Positions 1-7,840 are shown, counted from the stretch's first letter. The stretch is DNA of 43,272 nucleotides from Spirochaetaceae bacterium UBA6089 (GCA_002435985.1 DIXD01000087.1:1-43272); one strand, 5' to 3'. Notes: generated by a model not told the origin, from the sequence alone. Numbers and translations: made by a program.

Positions 1-1172
1 GGCAGGGAAACATCGCGGACCAGAATGTCGCCGGACTCGCAGTACCTCCCTGCAACCGTCACGGTCCGTGGCGGGCACTCAGAGGCGGTCGCGCCACTGC
101 GTCCGGCAGCATGGGGTTCCCTATCCCGAGTTCGGCCTACGATTGCCGCGTGATACCGGGCGTCATAGAGTGCAGGCCTGATATTGTCGCCCATGCCGCC
201 ATCTACGGCGACATAGGTCCGTATGCCAGGAATTTTTTTCACAGCGACAATGCGATACAGGGTGAGTCCCGCCTCTCCGACGATCCAGCGCCCTGGTTCA
301 ATCGCGCATGTAGGCATGGGAAGACGCTCTTCCGCGCTCCATCTCTGAACCACGGCCATCATGGGGTCGACGAATTCAGCCAGAGTAGGCGCCCTATCCT
401 CGGGCAGATAGCGAATTCCATATCCCCCACCCATGTTCAACTCCCGCACCTCAAGACCAGATTCCTTCGCGAGGCGTGCCGCAAACCCCAATACGATCCT
501 GAGCGCCGCCAGGTGCGAGGTGTTCTCAAGAAGCTGCGATCCAACATGGAAATGCAATCCGGCAAAGTCTACGTGGCGACACGCGCGCAATGTTTGGACA
601 TAGCGGGCCGTCTCCGCAGGCTCGAGCGGTATGCCGAACTTCGAGTCGAGACTCCCGGTGGAGATAAACCGGTGGGTGTGGCTGTCGACGCCGGGTGTCA
701 CGCGGAAAAGAATGGTCTGCGTTCTGCCCATGCGGGCAGCTTCGCGCTCGATCCCGTAGAGCTCTTCAAGATTGTCCACCGCAATGTGCCCCACACCTGC
801 CTCTACGGCCATGCTGAGCTCGTCGTCGGTCTTTGCATTGCCATGGAAGACGATGCTTGAAGGGCTTATGCCAGCCTTAAGCGCTGCGTAGAGCTCTCCC
901 CCCGAGACGACGTCGACTCCTAGCCCCTCATCTCGAATGATGCGGAGCATATCGAGAGTCTGAAAGGCCTTGCTCGCATAGTACGCGCGGGCCCCGGGAT
1001 AGCGTTCCAAAAAAGATCGACGCACTTCCTCGCAACGCCGTCTGATGATGGTCTCCGACACCACATACAGCGGAGTGCCGTATGTGTGGGCAAGAGACTC
1101 CAACTCCACTCCATCGAAATAGTGGTGCGAATGTTCGACTGTAAGGCCTTCGGGAAATGCTGCTCTTTCCAT
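1..1172 (-). CDS. lysA: diaminopimelate decarboxylase, 3' end cut by window edge
   Basis: PLP enzyme that decarboxylates meso-diaminopimelate to L-lysine, the last step of lysine synthesis in the cytoplasm. About 390 codons are visible. The N-terminal part carries YYASKAF, whose lysine is the PLP Schiff-base residue, followed by the decarboxylase barrel motifs VVSGGE, FHGNAK, HFHVGSQ and NMGGGYG, then EPGR. Near the left edge is GRYCESGD, the CESGD motif that supplies an active-site cysteine from the partner subunit. Roughly 30 C-terminal residues of a usual 415-430 lie outside the window. The ATG at 1172 is preceded by GGGAG at a suitable distance. The gene is divergent from the amidotransferase-like gene at 1260. 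A palindrome at 1200-1214 sits in the shared upstream region. LysA identity is firm; the presence of lysA implies a diaminopimelate pathway in this organism. Confidence 0.95.
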   Translation of the reverse strand, partial: MERAAFPEGLTVEHSHHYFDGVELESLAHTYGTPLYVVSETIIRRRCEEVRRSFLERYPGARAYYASKAFQTLDMLRIIRDEGLGVDVVSGGELYAALKAGISPSSIVFHGNAKTDDELSMAVEAGVGHIAVDNLEELYGIEREAARMGRTQTILFRVTPGVDSHTHRFISTGSLDSKFGIPLEPAETARYVQTLRACRHVDFAGLHFHVGSQLLENTSHLAALRIVLGFAARLAKESGLEVRELNMGGGYGIRYLPEDRAPTLAEFVDPMMAVVQRWSAEERLPMPTCAIEPGRWIVGEAGLTLYRIVAVKKIPGIRTYVAVDGGMGDNIRPALYDARYHAAIVGRTRDREPHAAGRSGATASECPPRTVTVAGRYCESGDILVRDVSL

Positions 1173-1199
1173 GGACTCTCCCGGATACCACTGTAAAAT

Positions 1200-1214
1200 C
1201 TGAGGTATCCTCAG
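1200..1214. promoter_or_regulatory. 15-bp palindrome, candidate operator between lysA and the C26 hydrolase gene
   Basis: CTGAGGTATCCTCAG has perfect 6-bp arms around TAT. Its right half also takes part in a second inverted repeat, GGATACC (1183-1189) with GGTATCC (1204-1210), whose arms are 21 bp apart centre to centre, two helical turns. It lies 28-42 bp upstream of the lysA ATG and 46-60 bp upstream of the divergent gene. The symmetry suits a dimeric repressor site; the regulator is unknown. Confidence 0.45.
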
Positions 1215-1247
1215 ACTGACGCACTATACCTTGCCCCCCGCCTTGGC

Positions 1248-1253
1248 TACAAT
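1248..1253 (+). promoter_or_regulatory. candidate -10 box six bases before the ATG
   Basis: TACAAT ends seven bases before the ATG at 1260, leaving a six-base gap, and no Shine-Dalgarno sequence is visible. This matches the leaderless layout seen at 6543, 6606, 23027, 36628 and 42741. Unlike those, no convincing -35 box is found 16-18 bp upstream (the hexamer there is TATACC), so this is the weakest member of the set. Confidence 0.3.
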
Positions 1254-1259
1254 ACCCGC

Positions 1260-1982
1260 ATGGCAACACCGCTTATCGGCATCACAAGTGCAGAAGACCA
1301 CTCGCGCCAGCCGGCACCCTATGTTGTTCTCAAAAATTCCTATGTGCGCGCCGTGGAGGCTGCCGGAGGCATTCCGGTCGTCTTGCCCGTCGCTGACAAA
1401 CAACAGGCCCGCCTCCTCATCCCTCGTCTCGATGGCATTATCTTTTCGGGCGGAAATGATGTGGCTCCATGGCTATTCGGGATGGAGCCTCTCCCCGGCA
1501 TAGGGTCGTGGGATACGCGTCGCGATGAGTGGGAAATCGAACTCTGTAACCGTGCCTGGGATGCCTGGCTCCCGATGCTCGGCATCTGCAGGGGCTGTCA
1601 GCTCATGAATGTCGCTCGCGGAGGAACGCTCATACAGGACATCGCGCGAAGCAATTCAGAGGCCATATTCCACAACCCCGCCATCCCCCACGACGAGTTC
1701 TGCCATCACATCCACATCGAAAAAGGGAGCATGCTCTCCACGCTCTTTGCGCCAGGCACTCTTCTTGTCAACAGCCTGCATCACCAAGCCGTCGAGGAGC
1801 CTGCGGCAGACTTCAAGGTGACGGCCCGCAGCCAAGACGGCATTATCGAAGCCCTCGAAGCCAAGGATGGGCGCTTCGCCCTTGCTCTACAGTTTCACCC
1901 TGAAGGTCTCTTCTTGCGATACCCCGCGTTTCTCGCTCCTTTCAAGGCGCTGGTGGATGCAGCCTCGCACCGTGTCGATTAA
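1260..1982 (+). CDS. class I glutamine amidotransferase-like hydrolase (peptidase C26, PuuD-like)
   Basis: A 240-residue protein of the gamma-glutamyl-GABA hydrolase family, which cleaves gamma-glutamyl amides. The nucleophile is Cys110 in LGICRGCQLMNV; the supporting pair His213 and Glu215 is in QFHPEG. FSGGNDVAP near residue 63 forms the oxyanion-hole region. Length is typical of the family (about 240-255). Family membership is clear. The substrate is not: known members act on gamma-glutamyl-GABA or related gamma-glutamyl compounds, and no polyamine genes are nearby. It is transcribed alone, divergent from lysA and convergent with the M20 gene. The ATG at 1260 has no Shine-Dalgarno sequence and is probably leaderless. 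Confidence 0.85.
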   Translation: MATPLIGITSAEDHSRQPAPYVVLKNSYVRAVEAAGGIPVVLPVADKQQARLLIPRLDGIIFSGGNDVAPWLFGMEPLPGIGSWDTRRDEWEIELCNRAWDAWLPMLGICRGCQLMNVARGGTLIQDIARSNSEAIFHNPAIPHDEFCHHIHIEKGSMLSTLFAPGTLLVNSLHHQAVEEPAADFKVTARSQDGIIEALEAKDGRFALALQFHPEGLFLRYPAFLAPFKALVDAASHRVD

Positions 1983-2000
1983 AACTGCTTATTTATATGG

Positions 2001-2016
2001 TCACCGCGAACGGTGA
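2001..2016. terminator. small hairpin between convergent genes
   Basis: TCACCG-CGAA-CGGTGA forms a 6-bp stem with a four-base loop in the gap between the convergent ends at 1982 and 2094. On the minus strand the loop is TTCG. Neither side has a clear T-run, so a terminator role is only suggested by position. Confidence 0.35.
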
Positions 2017-2093
2017 TTCCGAATCCTGATTTGCCTTCAAATTTATTTGATTCGAAGAGACCGTTTGGATGCATCTTCAAGCCGGCGGCATGC

Positions 2094-3281
2094 TCAATCA
2101 TGGTTTTTTTGAAGGTACCTGAGCGCCGAGGCTGCCTGTACCGCCACACCGACAGGCAGACAGGCTTCGTCAATGTCGAACTCGGGCGAGTGCAGGGCAG
2201 AGACAGCCTCTGGTCTCCCACATCCGAGGTGCCAGAATGTTCCCGGCCTTTCTCTTAGATAATAGGCAAAGTCCTCGACACCGAGGACGGGCTTTGCGCG
2301 GAGATGCACCTTCGTTGCACCAAGAAGCTCTGTGGCCGTATTCCTGACGAGCTCTGTGGCCTCTTCGTCGTTGACCAGCACAGGATAGCTCGGCTGAATC
2401 TGCACTTCGCAGGAGGCTCCAAAGGCGACTGCGGTCTGCGTGCAGACTTCAGTGACCTTGGAACATAGAAAACGGCGCACATCCTCCGACAGTGTCCGGA
2501 TGGTACCGGTCAATATCACTTCATCGGCGATGATGTTGTTGCGCCTCCCCCCTTGTATTTTCCCAATGGTGATGACCGCGCTATCGAGCGCCGAAATCGA
2601 GCGCGACACGAGGGTCTGCAGTGCCTGGATGACTGCGGCGGAGACGACGATGGCGTCGATTCCTTGTTCGGGATACGCCGCGTGGGCACTTTTCCCGTGT
2701 ATAACGATGTGGAGATTGTCGGAGGCACCGTAGAAGGGGCCGGGCTTAACCTCGATGTGACCTGCAGGTCTGTCTGGGGTGACATGGAGCCCAAGCACAA
2801 GGTCCACGTGGGGATTCTCGAGGCATCCTGCCTCGATCATGGGCCTAGCACCGCCCGTCGTCTCTTCGGCGGGCTGAAAAAGAAACTTCACCGCCCCGTC
2901 GAAATGCTGCCGATGTGCCGTGAGCAATTTCGCGACACCAAGGGCCACGGTCATATGGGCGTCGTGCCCACATGCGTGCATATATCCGCGATGGAGCGAG
3001 GCATAGGGTCGGTCCGCTGGTTCTTCGATGGGTAGCGCATCCATGTCCGCTCGAAGCGCGACGCACCGACCAGGCCCCGCACCCTCAAGAAGCCCCACCA
3101 CCGCCGTTTTGATCTGTGTATATGGAATGTGGAGTTCATCGAGGCCGGCGCAGATCGCCGCCGATGTCTCATGCTCTTCATTGCCCGGCTCCGGGATGCG
3201 GTGCAGGGCGCGCCGCGTCTCGACGAGCCAATCCCCAAGGGAATGGGCTTCGGAGAATATCAAATGAACCACATCGCTCAT
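2094..3281 (-). CDS. M20-family amidohydrolase (N-acyl-amino-acid / N-acetyldiaminopimelate deacetylase type)
   Basis: A 395-residue metal-dependent amidohydrolase of the M20D group, which removes acyl groups from N-acylated amino acids. Visible motifs in order: RRALHRIPE (23-31), ALRADMDALPI (75-84), HACGHDAH (102-109, with metal-binding Cys104 and His106), QPAEE (136-140), GLHV (164-167), and a C-terminal HSPEFDIDE. Its ATG overlaps the stop of the dapF-like gene by four bases, so the two are translationally coupled. Neighbours that handle diaminopimelate and D-alanine suggest N-acetyl-LL-diaminopimelate deacetylase, but hippurate- or indole-acetyl-amino-acid-type hydrolases look alike. I am confident of the family, not of the substrate. 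Confidence 0.85.
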   Translation of the reverse strand: MSDVVHLIFSEAHSLGDWLVETRRALHRIPEPGNEEHETSAAICAGLDELHIPYTQIKTAVVGLLEGAGPGRCVALRADMDALPIEEPADRPYASLHRGYMHACGHDAHMTVALGVAKLLTAHRQHFDGAVKFLFQPAEETTGGARPMIEAGCLENPHVDLVLGLHVTPDRPAGHIEVKPGPFYGASDNLHIVIHGKSAHAAYPEQGIDAIVVSAAVIQALQTLVSRSISALDSAVITIGKIQGGRRNNIIADEVILTGTIRTLSEDVRRFLCSKVTEVCTQTAVAFGASCEVQIQPSYPVLVNDEEATELVRNTATELLGATKVHLRAKPVLGVEDFAYYLRERPGTFWHLGCGRPEAVSALHSPEFDIDEACLPVGVAVQAASALRYLQKNHD

Positions 3282-4174
3282 GGCATTTCCTTTCCTTGAT
3301 CCTTTTCATTCATTGCGCGTACCAGGCTGATGGTGTGGGGAGAAAACAGTGCGTCGAATATGCGCACTGCAGGACCAGTCATCGTAATGATCTCCTCGCG
3401 CATATCGATTTCCAGCGTGCCTCCCGGCATGTGCACGGTGACAAGGTCTCCGACGAGGCCAAGATGCTTCGCAGCGGCAGCCGCAGCGCAGGAAGAACTG
3501 CCGCTCGCGAGCGTGTACCCCGCCCCCCGCTCCCAGATTTCGATGCGTATATTGTTTCGATCCAGCACTTCGAGAAACTGCACGTTGGTCCTATTTGGAA
3601 AATCGGGGTGCTGCTCCACGAGGGGACCAATGCGCTTCGCCAGTTCCGGCGAAGGGGGTGGCCCCATGAGTACGCAGTGAGGATTCCCCATCGAGACCCG
3701 GATTGCGCGGTATTCCACGCCCTCAAAGGATAGGGAGGGGCTTCCCGGCAACAATTGTGCCTTGCCCATGGCCACGGAGATCGAACACATCCAGCCCACG
3801 CACGGAAGAACACGGCACTCGACCATGCCGCCCTTTGTCATCACACGGAAAGGCGACTCGTCGACGCGGCCGCACTCATACAGATAGAGAGCAAAAATTC
3901 TAAGACCGTTGCCCGATTTTTCGGCCTCAGAGCCATCGGGATTGAAAATGCGGAGGGAAAAGGTCTTGGATACCGCGCCGTCAACATCCTCCATGGGAAG
4001 TGGCCCGTAGAGTATGCCATCAGCGCCAATGCCGCGGTTTCTGTCGCAGAGCGCGGCAATCGCGTTCGCCGAGAGTATGAGCTTGAACTCTGCTGGATCG
4101 ACGACAAGATAATCGTTGCCAAGCGCATGATATTTATGAGCGTGGAAGCCTTCCGGAATACTGCGAATCGCCAT
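3278..4174 (-). CDS. diaminopimelate-epimerase-fold protein with Ser in place of both catalytic Cys
   Basis: The 298-residue sequence follows the DapF fold throughout: HALGNDYLVVD near the N-terminus, NRGIGADG (46-53), FNPDGSEAE (77-85), NPHCVL (164-169), and ERGAGYTLASGSS (215-227). DapF normally inverts LL- to meso-diaminopimelate with two cysteines. Here the first site reads EKSGNGLR (Ser87 in place of Cys) and the second reads LASGSSSCA (Ser224 in place of Cys). The other conserved cysteine of that motif, Cys229, is kept. I checked both codons (TCG and AGC) in the nucleotide sequence. It lies between alr (5-bp gap) and the M20 gene (4-base overlap). It may be a variant epimerase or may act on another amino acid, so I withhold the symbol dapF. 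Confidence 0.85.
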   Translation of the reverse strand: MAIRSIPEGFHAHKYHALGNDYLVVDPAEFKLILSANAIAALCDRNRGIGADGILYGPLPMEDVDGAVSKTFSLRIFNPDGSEAEKSGNGLRIFALYLYECGRVDESPFRVMTKGGMVECRVLPCVGWMCSISVAMGKAQLLPGSPSLSFEGVEYRAIRVSMGNPHCVLMGPPPSPELAKRIGPLVEQHPDFPNRTNVQFLEVLDRNNIRIEIWERGAGYTLASGSSSCAAAAAAKHLGLVGDLVTVHMPGGTLEIDMREEIITMTGPAVRIFDALFSPHTISLVRAMNEKDQGKEMP

Positions 4175-4179
4175 GTGTT

Positions 4180-5304
4180 TTAATCCTCCTGAAAGCTCTC
4201 GTCGATGTGGACGCGGGGAACGCGCTTCGAAATCATGCAGACGACCTCGTAATCGATTGTGGAAAGGAGATCCGCAATTTCCGAGACAGGGAGGTTGCTC
4301 CCCCCAAAGACGACGACCTCATCGCCCACCCTCGCCCCAGGTATACCGGTGAGATCGACCATCGTCATGTCCATGCACACGCGGCCGACGACAGGAGCCC
4401 TCATGCCGCGAATCAGCACGGTGGCCCTATTCGACAGGGCGCGCGGGTAGCCGTCGGCGTACCCAATCGGCAAAAGCCCGATCCTGCTGCGCCGCTTTGT
4501 CGTGAAGATACGGCCGTAGCTGATGCTCTCTCCCGCCGGCACTTCCTTGATATTCACGATACTCGTGGTGAGCGTCAGTGCAGGCTCAAACCCTGCGGGG
4601 AGACCGAGTCCGGGTGCCGGGCTAAGCCCATAGAGCAGAATGCCCGGTCTCACCATGTCGAGCCTGGTCTCTGGATGAAAGAGAAGTCCCGCGCTATTTG
4701 CGATATGGCGGTACTTCGGCACGATACCTGCTTGCCTGAATTCGGCGAGCGCAGACGTGAATCGTTCCATCTGGAGCTTCGTAAATGAGGGGTCAGGGCT
4801 GTCGGCGTCTGCAAAATGCGAGTAGATGCCCTCCACCACGATCTCCGGATAGTCGGCCAGAAGTCCTGCAAAGGCCTTCACATTGGTCGGAAGAAGTCCC
4901 TGGCGGTTCATGCCCGTGTCGACTTTTATGTGCGCCTTTGCGCGCTTGCCCACACTTTTGGCAGCGGAGGCAAGGATGCGCACGTGCTCTTCGGTATAGA
5001 TTGTCTGTGCGCAGCCGAGCCTTATCGCAAGAGAAGACCAAGAATGCTCGGGTACGCCGAACACGAGGAGAGGCATCTGGATACCCGACTCCCTCAGATC
5101 GAGCGCTTCCTTGGCCAAGGCGACCGCGCAGTACGGCGCGCCTTCCCGTTCGAGCGCGTGCGCGACCGCGAGCGCGCCGTGACCGTACGCGTCGGCTTTT
5201 ATCACAGGACAGACGGTGCTCCCTTTGGCCAATTCGGCAAGGTGGCGATAATTCGAGCGGATCGCGGAGAGATTGATCCAGGCTGTTGTACCACGATGAT
5301 CCAT
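4180..5304 (-). CDS. alr: alanine racemase
   Basis: PLP enzyme that makes D-alanine for peptidoglycan. The 374 residues carry VIKADAYGHG (34-43) with PLP-binding Lys36, HIKVDTGMNRQG (125-136), and ISYGRIF (261-267) with Tyr263, the second catalytic base. GRVCMDMTMVD (307-317) is the usual C-terminal motif. Length and motif spacing are standard. The ATG at 5304 has an upstream GAGG at about eight bases. It is the first gene of an operon with the dapF-like gene and the M20 amidohydrolase. Confidence 0.95.
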   Translation of the reverse strand: MDHRGTTAWINLSAIRSNYRHLAELAKGSTVCPVIKADAYGHGALAVAHALEREGAPYCAVALAKEALDLRESGIQMPLLVFGVPEHSWSSLAIRLGCAQTIYTEEHVRILASAAKSVGKRAKAHIKVDTGMNRQGLLPTNVKAFAGLLADYPEIVVEGIYSHFADADSPDPSFTKLQMERFTSALAEFRQAGIVPKYRHIANSAGLLFHPETRLDMVRPGILLYGLSPAPGLGLPAGFEPALTLTTSIVNIKEVPAGESISYGRIFTTKRRSRIGLLPIGYADGYPRALSNRATVLIRGMRAPVVGRVCMDMTMVDLTGIPGARVGDEVVVFGGSNLPVSEIADLLSTIDYEVVCMISKRVPRVHIDESFQED

Positions 5305-5334
5305 GTTTTACGTCCTCTTGTGCACCTTTGGCCC

Positions 5335-6534
5335 CTAGCCAGCCTCGCCGGCTAGCAGCGCCTCGGGCTTGGTCGCTATTTCCAATTCTTTATCCCATAT
5401 AAATAAATCGGCAATTTTCCCGATTTCTATCGAACCATAATCCTTCGCCATCCCGAGGGCCCTGCGCGGAACAAGGGACATCGCTCGCACGGCCTGCCAC
5501 AGAGGCACTCCGGCCTGGGAGGCAAAATTCCGCACGACATCTATGCCCAGCCTATTCGAGCCCATAAGGACGCCCGTTTCGGCATATCGGACTCCGCGCT
5601 CCGTCGAGACCACATCGTGCTCGTAATAGCGAAAGGTTCCGTGCGGTAGGCCTGCACCGATGACCGCGTCGGAAATCAGAATGAGCGAGTCCTCCGGAAT
5701 AGCGCGCGCACCGAGCCTAAGGCAGGTTTCATTCACATGAATGCCGTCGCCGTTCAGCTCCACATAGTCCGGCGATAGTGAGAAGGCGAGGTTTGCGAGC
5801 CCCCCTTCTTTGTGGTCGATCCCTCTCATCGCGTTGAAGAGGTGAGTCATCGAGTATGGGTGCTCGGGAATAACGAGCGATTCCAGTGTCGCATCCGAAT
5901 GGCCGAGCGAAACAAGTACGCCTGCGTCTTGAAATATCCGATAGAGAGGCGCTACGCCATCGAGCTCCGGCGCGAGCGTGACGATTTTCAGAAGCCCCTG
6001 CGCCGCATCGAGAATTTCCTGCGCGAGAGAAGGATCCGGCAGCCTTATGCTTTCGGACTGAATGCCGCCCCGCTTTGCAAGGTTGACGAAGGGGCCTTCA
6101 AGATAAATGCCCGGAACTGTTGTGCGGGGAAGGCCGCTGGCTAGGATCGCCGCGACGAGCAACGTGATGGCCTGCTCATCCCAGAGAATGGTCGGGACAC
6201 AACATCCCACCCCCTTGGTCTCCAGAAATGTCGCGGCCGCGACGAGGTCTTCTGGCCCAGAAAGCCGCTCGAATCCCCATCGGCCACAGCCATGTATGTG
6301 CATTTCGACGAGCGAAGGTGCCACAAAGGCATCTGCAGCGTGGATGAGGGGAGCCCCGTCGAACGACGGATCACTATGTATGAGCTCAGTGGGAAAGGAC
6401 GACTCGTTATCTGCAAAAATATGCGCAATTCTCCCCCCGCGGACCGCAAGGGTTGCATGGGGCAGGATCGCATCGGAAAGAATGAGATCGGCACCTTCGA
6501 TGATATAGGTGCCCACACTGTCGTTCTGATTCAT
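5335..6534 (-). CDS. nagA: N-acetylglucosamine-6-phosphate deacetylase
   Basis: Cytoplasmic amidohydrolase that deacetylates GlcNAc-6-phosphate in amino-sugar use and cell-wall recycling. With the ATG at 6534 the protein has 399 residues. Metal and catalytic residues are in place: HIHG (79-82), YLEGPF (Glu146), GHSDA (His212), MTHLFNAM (His231), and ISDA (Asp289, the catalytic acid/base). A longer reading frame to 6636 would overlap the divergent HAD gene. The start at 6534 is supported by a promoter whose transcript would begin near this ATG. No nagB or amino-sugar transporter lies in the window. Confidence 0.9.
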   Translation of the reverse strand: MNQNDSVGTYIIEGADLILSDAILPHATLAVRGGRIAHIFADNESSFPTELIHSDPSFDGAPLIHAADAFVAPSLVEMHIHGCGRWGFERLSGPEDLVAAATFLETKGVGCCVPTILWDEQAITLLVAAILASGLPRTTVPGIYLEGPFVNLAKRGGIQSESIRLPDPSLAQEILDAAQGLLKIVTLAPELDGVAPLYRIFQDAGVLVSLGHSDATLESLVIPEHPYSMTHLFNAMRGIDHKEGGLANLAFSLSPDYVELNGDGIHVNETCLRLGARAIPEDSLILISDAVIGAGLPHGTFRYYEHDVVSTERGVRYAETGVLMGSNRLGIDVVRNFASQAGVPLWQAVRAMSLVPRRALGMAKDYGSIEIGKIADLFIWDKELEIATKPEALLAGEAG

Positions 6535-6542
6535 GTACTCGT

Positions 6543-6571
6543 ATTGTGCCGGGTTGAGGGAAGTGTGTAAA
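6543..6571 (-). promoter_or_regulatory. nagA promoter, nearly leaderless
   Basis: On the minus strand TTTACA (6571-6566) is followed after exactly 17 bp by CACAAT (6548-6543), and the ATG starts eight bases later at 6534. Transcription would begin within a couple of bases of the start codon, and no Shine-Dalgarno sequence is visible. Confidence 0.5.
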
Positions 6572-6582
6572 CCCTCGCCATA

Positions 6583-6611
6583 ATGACCATTTTCCCGCTT
6601 TAGTATATCAT
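6583..6611 (+). promoter_or_regulatory. promoter of the HAD gene, leaderless layout
   Basis: ATGACC (6583-6588), a 17-bp spacer, TATCAT (6606-6611), then six bases to the ATG at 6618. It overlaps the upstream side of the divergent nagA promoter. No ribosome binding site is visible between the -10 box and the ATG. Confidence 0.45.
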
Positions 6612-6617
6612 CGCCCC

Positions 6618-7445
6618 ATGACAGACCTAGAAACACTCGACCCTTCGAGACTTCGGTTCATCGCCATGGACATGGACGGAACCATTCTCGACGAGGGATA
6701 TCAGCTCTCCCCCCATGTGGTGCAGACGCTGAATCGCCTACAACGGCAAGGGAAAAAACTCATCATTGCAACCGGCCGCATCTATGCGTCGGCGCATGGT
6801 TTTCTTAGAGATGCTTTTGAACCTGACGGATTCGTGTGCACCAACGGGGCGGACATCTACGGCCCCCAAGGCATGAGAATCGCTGTTCACCCCATTCCGA
6901 GACAGACTCTCCCTGCGCTTGCCGCCGCAGGCCGACATCATGCGAACCATGAACTTCTCTTCTGCTGTTATGTCGGCGACCAGTGGATCTATGAACACCC
7001 GTCGGCAATGGTGGATTTCTACGAAAAGCGATCCGGCGTCAGAGGGCTCCGGCAGAGTTTCGAGTCTCTTGCCGGCGAGGATATCCTGAAATTCCTGGCG
7101 ATCGGTCCTCATGAATTACTGCTCCCCCTGCGCGAAGAAATCGTAAACAGCGCAGACGGCCTTATTGAGACAGCCTTCTCGCACGAGACAATGCTCGAGA
7201 TTATGGCGAGCGGCGTCAGCAAACGCCGTGGCCTCGAAGAGTGCCTCCGCTATTTCGACGGCACGCTCGACGAAGCCATAGCCTTCGGTGATGCAGAGAA
7301 CGACCTCGAAATGCTCAAGGCCGTGAAGGCCGGTGTTGCGATGGGCAACTCGCACGCCTCCATTCAGGCGGAAGTCCCCTTTGTCACCGAATCGGTCGAT
7401 GAGGATGGCGTGGCGCGCTTCCTCGAGCGCCTTTTCGGGCTTTGA
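6618..7445 (+). CDS. Cof-type HAD-superfamily sugar/nucleotide phosphatase
   Basis: A 275-residue haloacid-dehalogenase phosphatase of the Cof / class IIB group. Motif I is MDMDGTILDE (17-26, nucleophile Asp18 and acid Asp20), followed by a serine/threonine-type motif in IIATGR. Motif IV is FGDAENDLEML, with a classic VAMGNSHASI tail. Family members dephosphorylate sugar phosphates, FMN, PLP or similar compounds; the substrate here cannot be told. The gene is divergent from nagA with an 83-bp gap. Its last codons and stop lie within a short imperfect repeat (7437-7520), so the C-terminus may have been reshaped by duplication. Confidence 0.9.
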   Translation: MTDLETLDPSRLRFIAMDMDGTILDEGYQLSPHVVQTLNRLQRQGKKLIIATGRIYASAHGFLRDAFEPDGFVCTNGADIYGPQGMRIAVHPIPRQTLPALAAAGRHHANHELLFCCYVGDQWIYEHPSAMVDFYEKRSGVRGLRQSFESLAGEDILKFLAIGPHELLLPLREEIVNSADGLIETAFSHETMLEIMASGVSKRRGLEECLRYFDGTLDEAIAFGDAENDLEMLKAVKAGVAMGNSHASIQAEVPFVTESVDEDGVARFLERLFGL

Positions 7446-7520
7446 ATCGGCGGGCCCTGCTGTTGCAAATCTTGCATTCGCGGGCCCTGCGGCTGAGGGC
7501 TTTGAATCCGCGGGGCTTGT
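7437..7520. repeat. imperfect short repeats overlapping the HAD gene stop
   Basis: GGGCTTTGAATC occurs at 7437-7448 and 7497-7508, each followed by a GC-rich block (CGGGCCCTGC, CGGGGCTTGT). A half unit, CATTCGCGGGCCCTGC, lies between them at 7475-7490. The first copy contains the last codons and stop of the HAD gene; in the +1 frame the units would encode related peptides (FESAGPAV, LAFAGPAA, FESAGLVA). No function is evident. Confidence 0.6.
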
Positions 7521-7541
7521 GGCACGGTGACCCGACTGTCC

Positions 7542-7570
7542 TTGACGCCTGCGCACTCCTCGACTAAAAT
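7542..7570 (+). promoter_or_regulatory. tRNA-Leu promoter
   Basis: TTGACG (7542-7547), a 17-bp spacer, and TAAAAT (7565-7570) end 13 bases before the mature tRNA 5' end. Spacing and boxes are close to the sigma70 consensus. Confidence 0.75.
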
Positions 7571-7583
7571 CTGATTTCACACT

Positions 7584-7669
7584 GCCGGGGTGGTGGAATT
7601 GGTAGACACCAGGGACTTAAAATCCCTTGCTGCGCAAGCGGCGTGCGGGTTCGATGCCCGTCTCCGGCA
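7584..7669 (+). tRNA. tRNA-Leu (anticodon UAA)
   Basis: The acceptor stem pairs GCCGGGG with CTCCGGC, with discriminator A at 7669. The D-arm contains GGTAGACAC. The anticodon stem AGGGA/TCCCT holds a seven-base loop CTTAAAA with anticodon TAA at 7618-7620. A long variable arm (class II tRNA) precedes the T-arm CGGG-TTCGATG-CCCG. The long arm and anticodon make this leucine. CCA is not encoded. The 3' end (7653-7665) is repeated with one mismatch at 8426-8438. Confidence 0.95.
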
Positions 7670-7704
7670 GAATTTATTCTTCATAGCCTACAAGAGAATT
7701 GCAA

Positions 7705-7732
7705 TTGTCAGCACGGGTACTTGTGATACGAT
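7705..7732 (+). promoter_or_regulatory. candidate promoter inside the AT-rich insert
   Basis: TTGTCA (7705-7710), 16 bp, then TACGAT (7727-7732), followed by a strong AAGGAGG at 7742-7748. It would give a leader of about 160 bases before the membrane-protein ATG at 7901. The leader contains two palindromes and two tiny open frames. Confidence 0.4.
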
Positions 7733-7764
7733 AAGTTTCAATAAGGAGGATTTACCCGGAATTC

Positions 7765-7815
7765 ATGTCTACGGAAAACCATGTAAGGCTCTTTGCAAAT
7801 AACAGCGGGCAATGA
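7765..7815 (+). CDS. tiny open frame in the leader of the membrane-protein gene (16 codons)
   Basis: ATG at 7765 opens MSTENHVRLFANNSGQ and stops at 7813-7815. The TGA overlaps the ATG of a second tiny frame (7812-7853, 13 codons) by the ATGA arrangement. The only strong Shine-Dalgarno sequence, AAGGAGG at 7742-7748, lies 16 bases from the ATG, too far for good initiation. This may be a leader peptide or the remains of a larger gene. I recognise no family. Confidence 0.2.
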   Translation: MSTENHVRLFANNSGQ

Positions 7816-7840
7816 TCGATGAGGTGAGAACCCAACGCTT

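Noticed and set aside
7590..7802. Open frame of 70 codons across the tRNA
   Set aside because: It runs through tRNA-Leu; the apparent protein is a by-product of the tRNA sequence.
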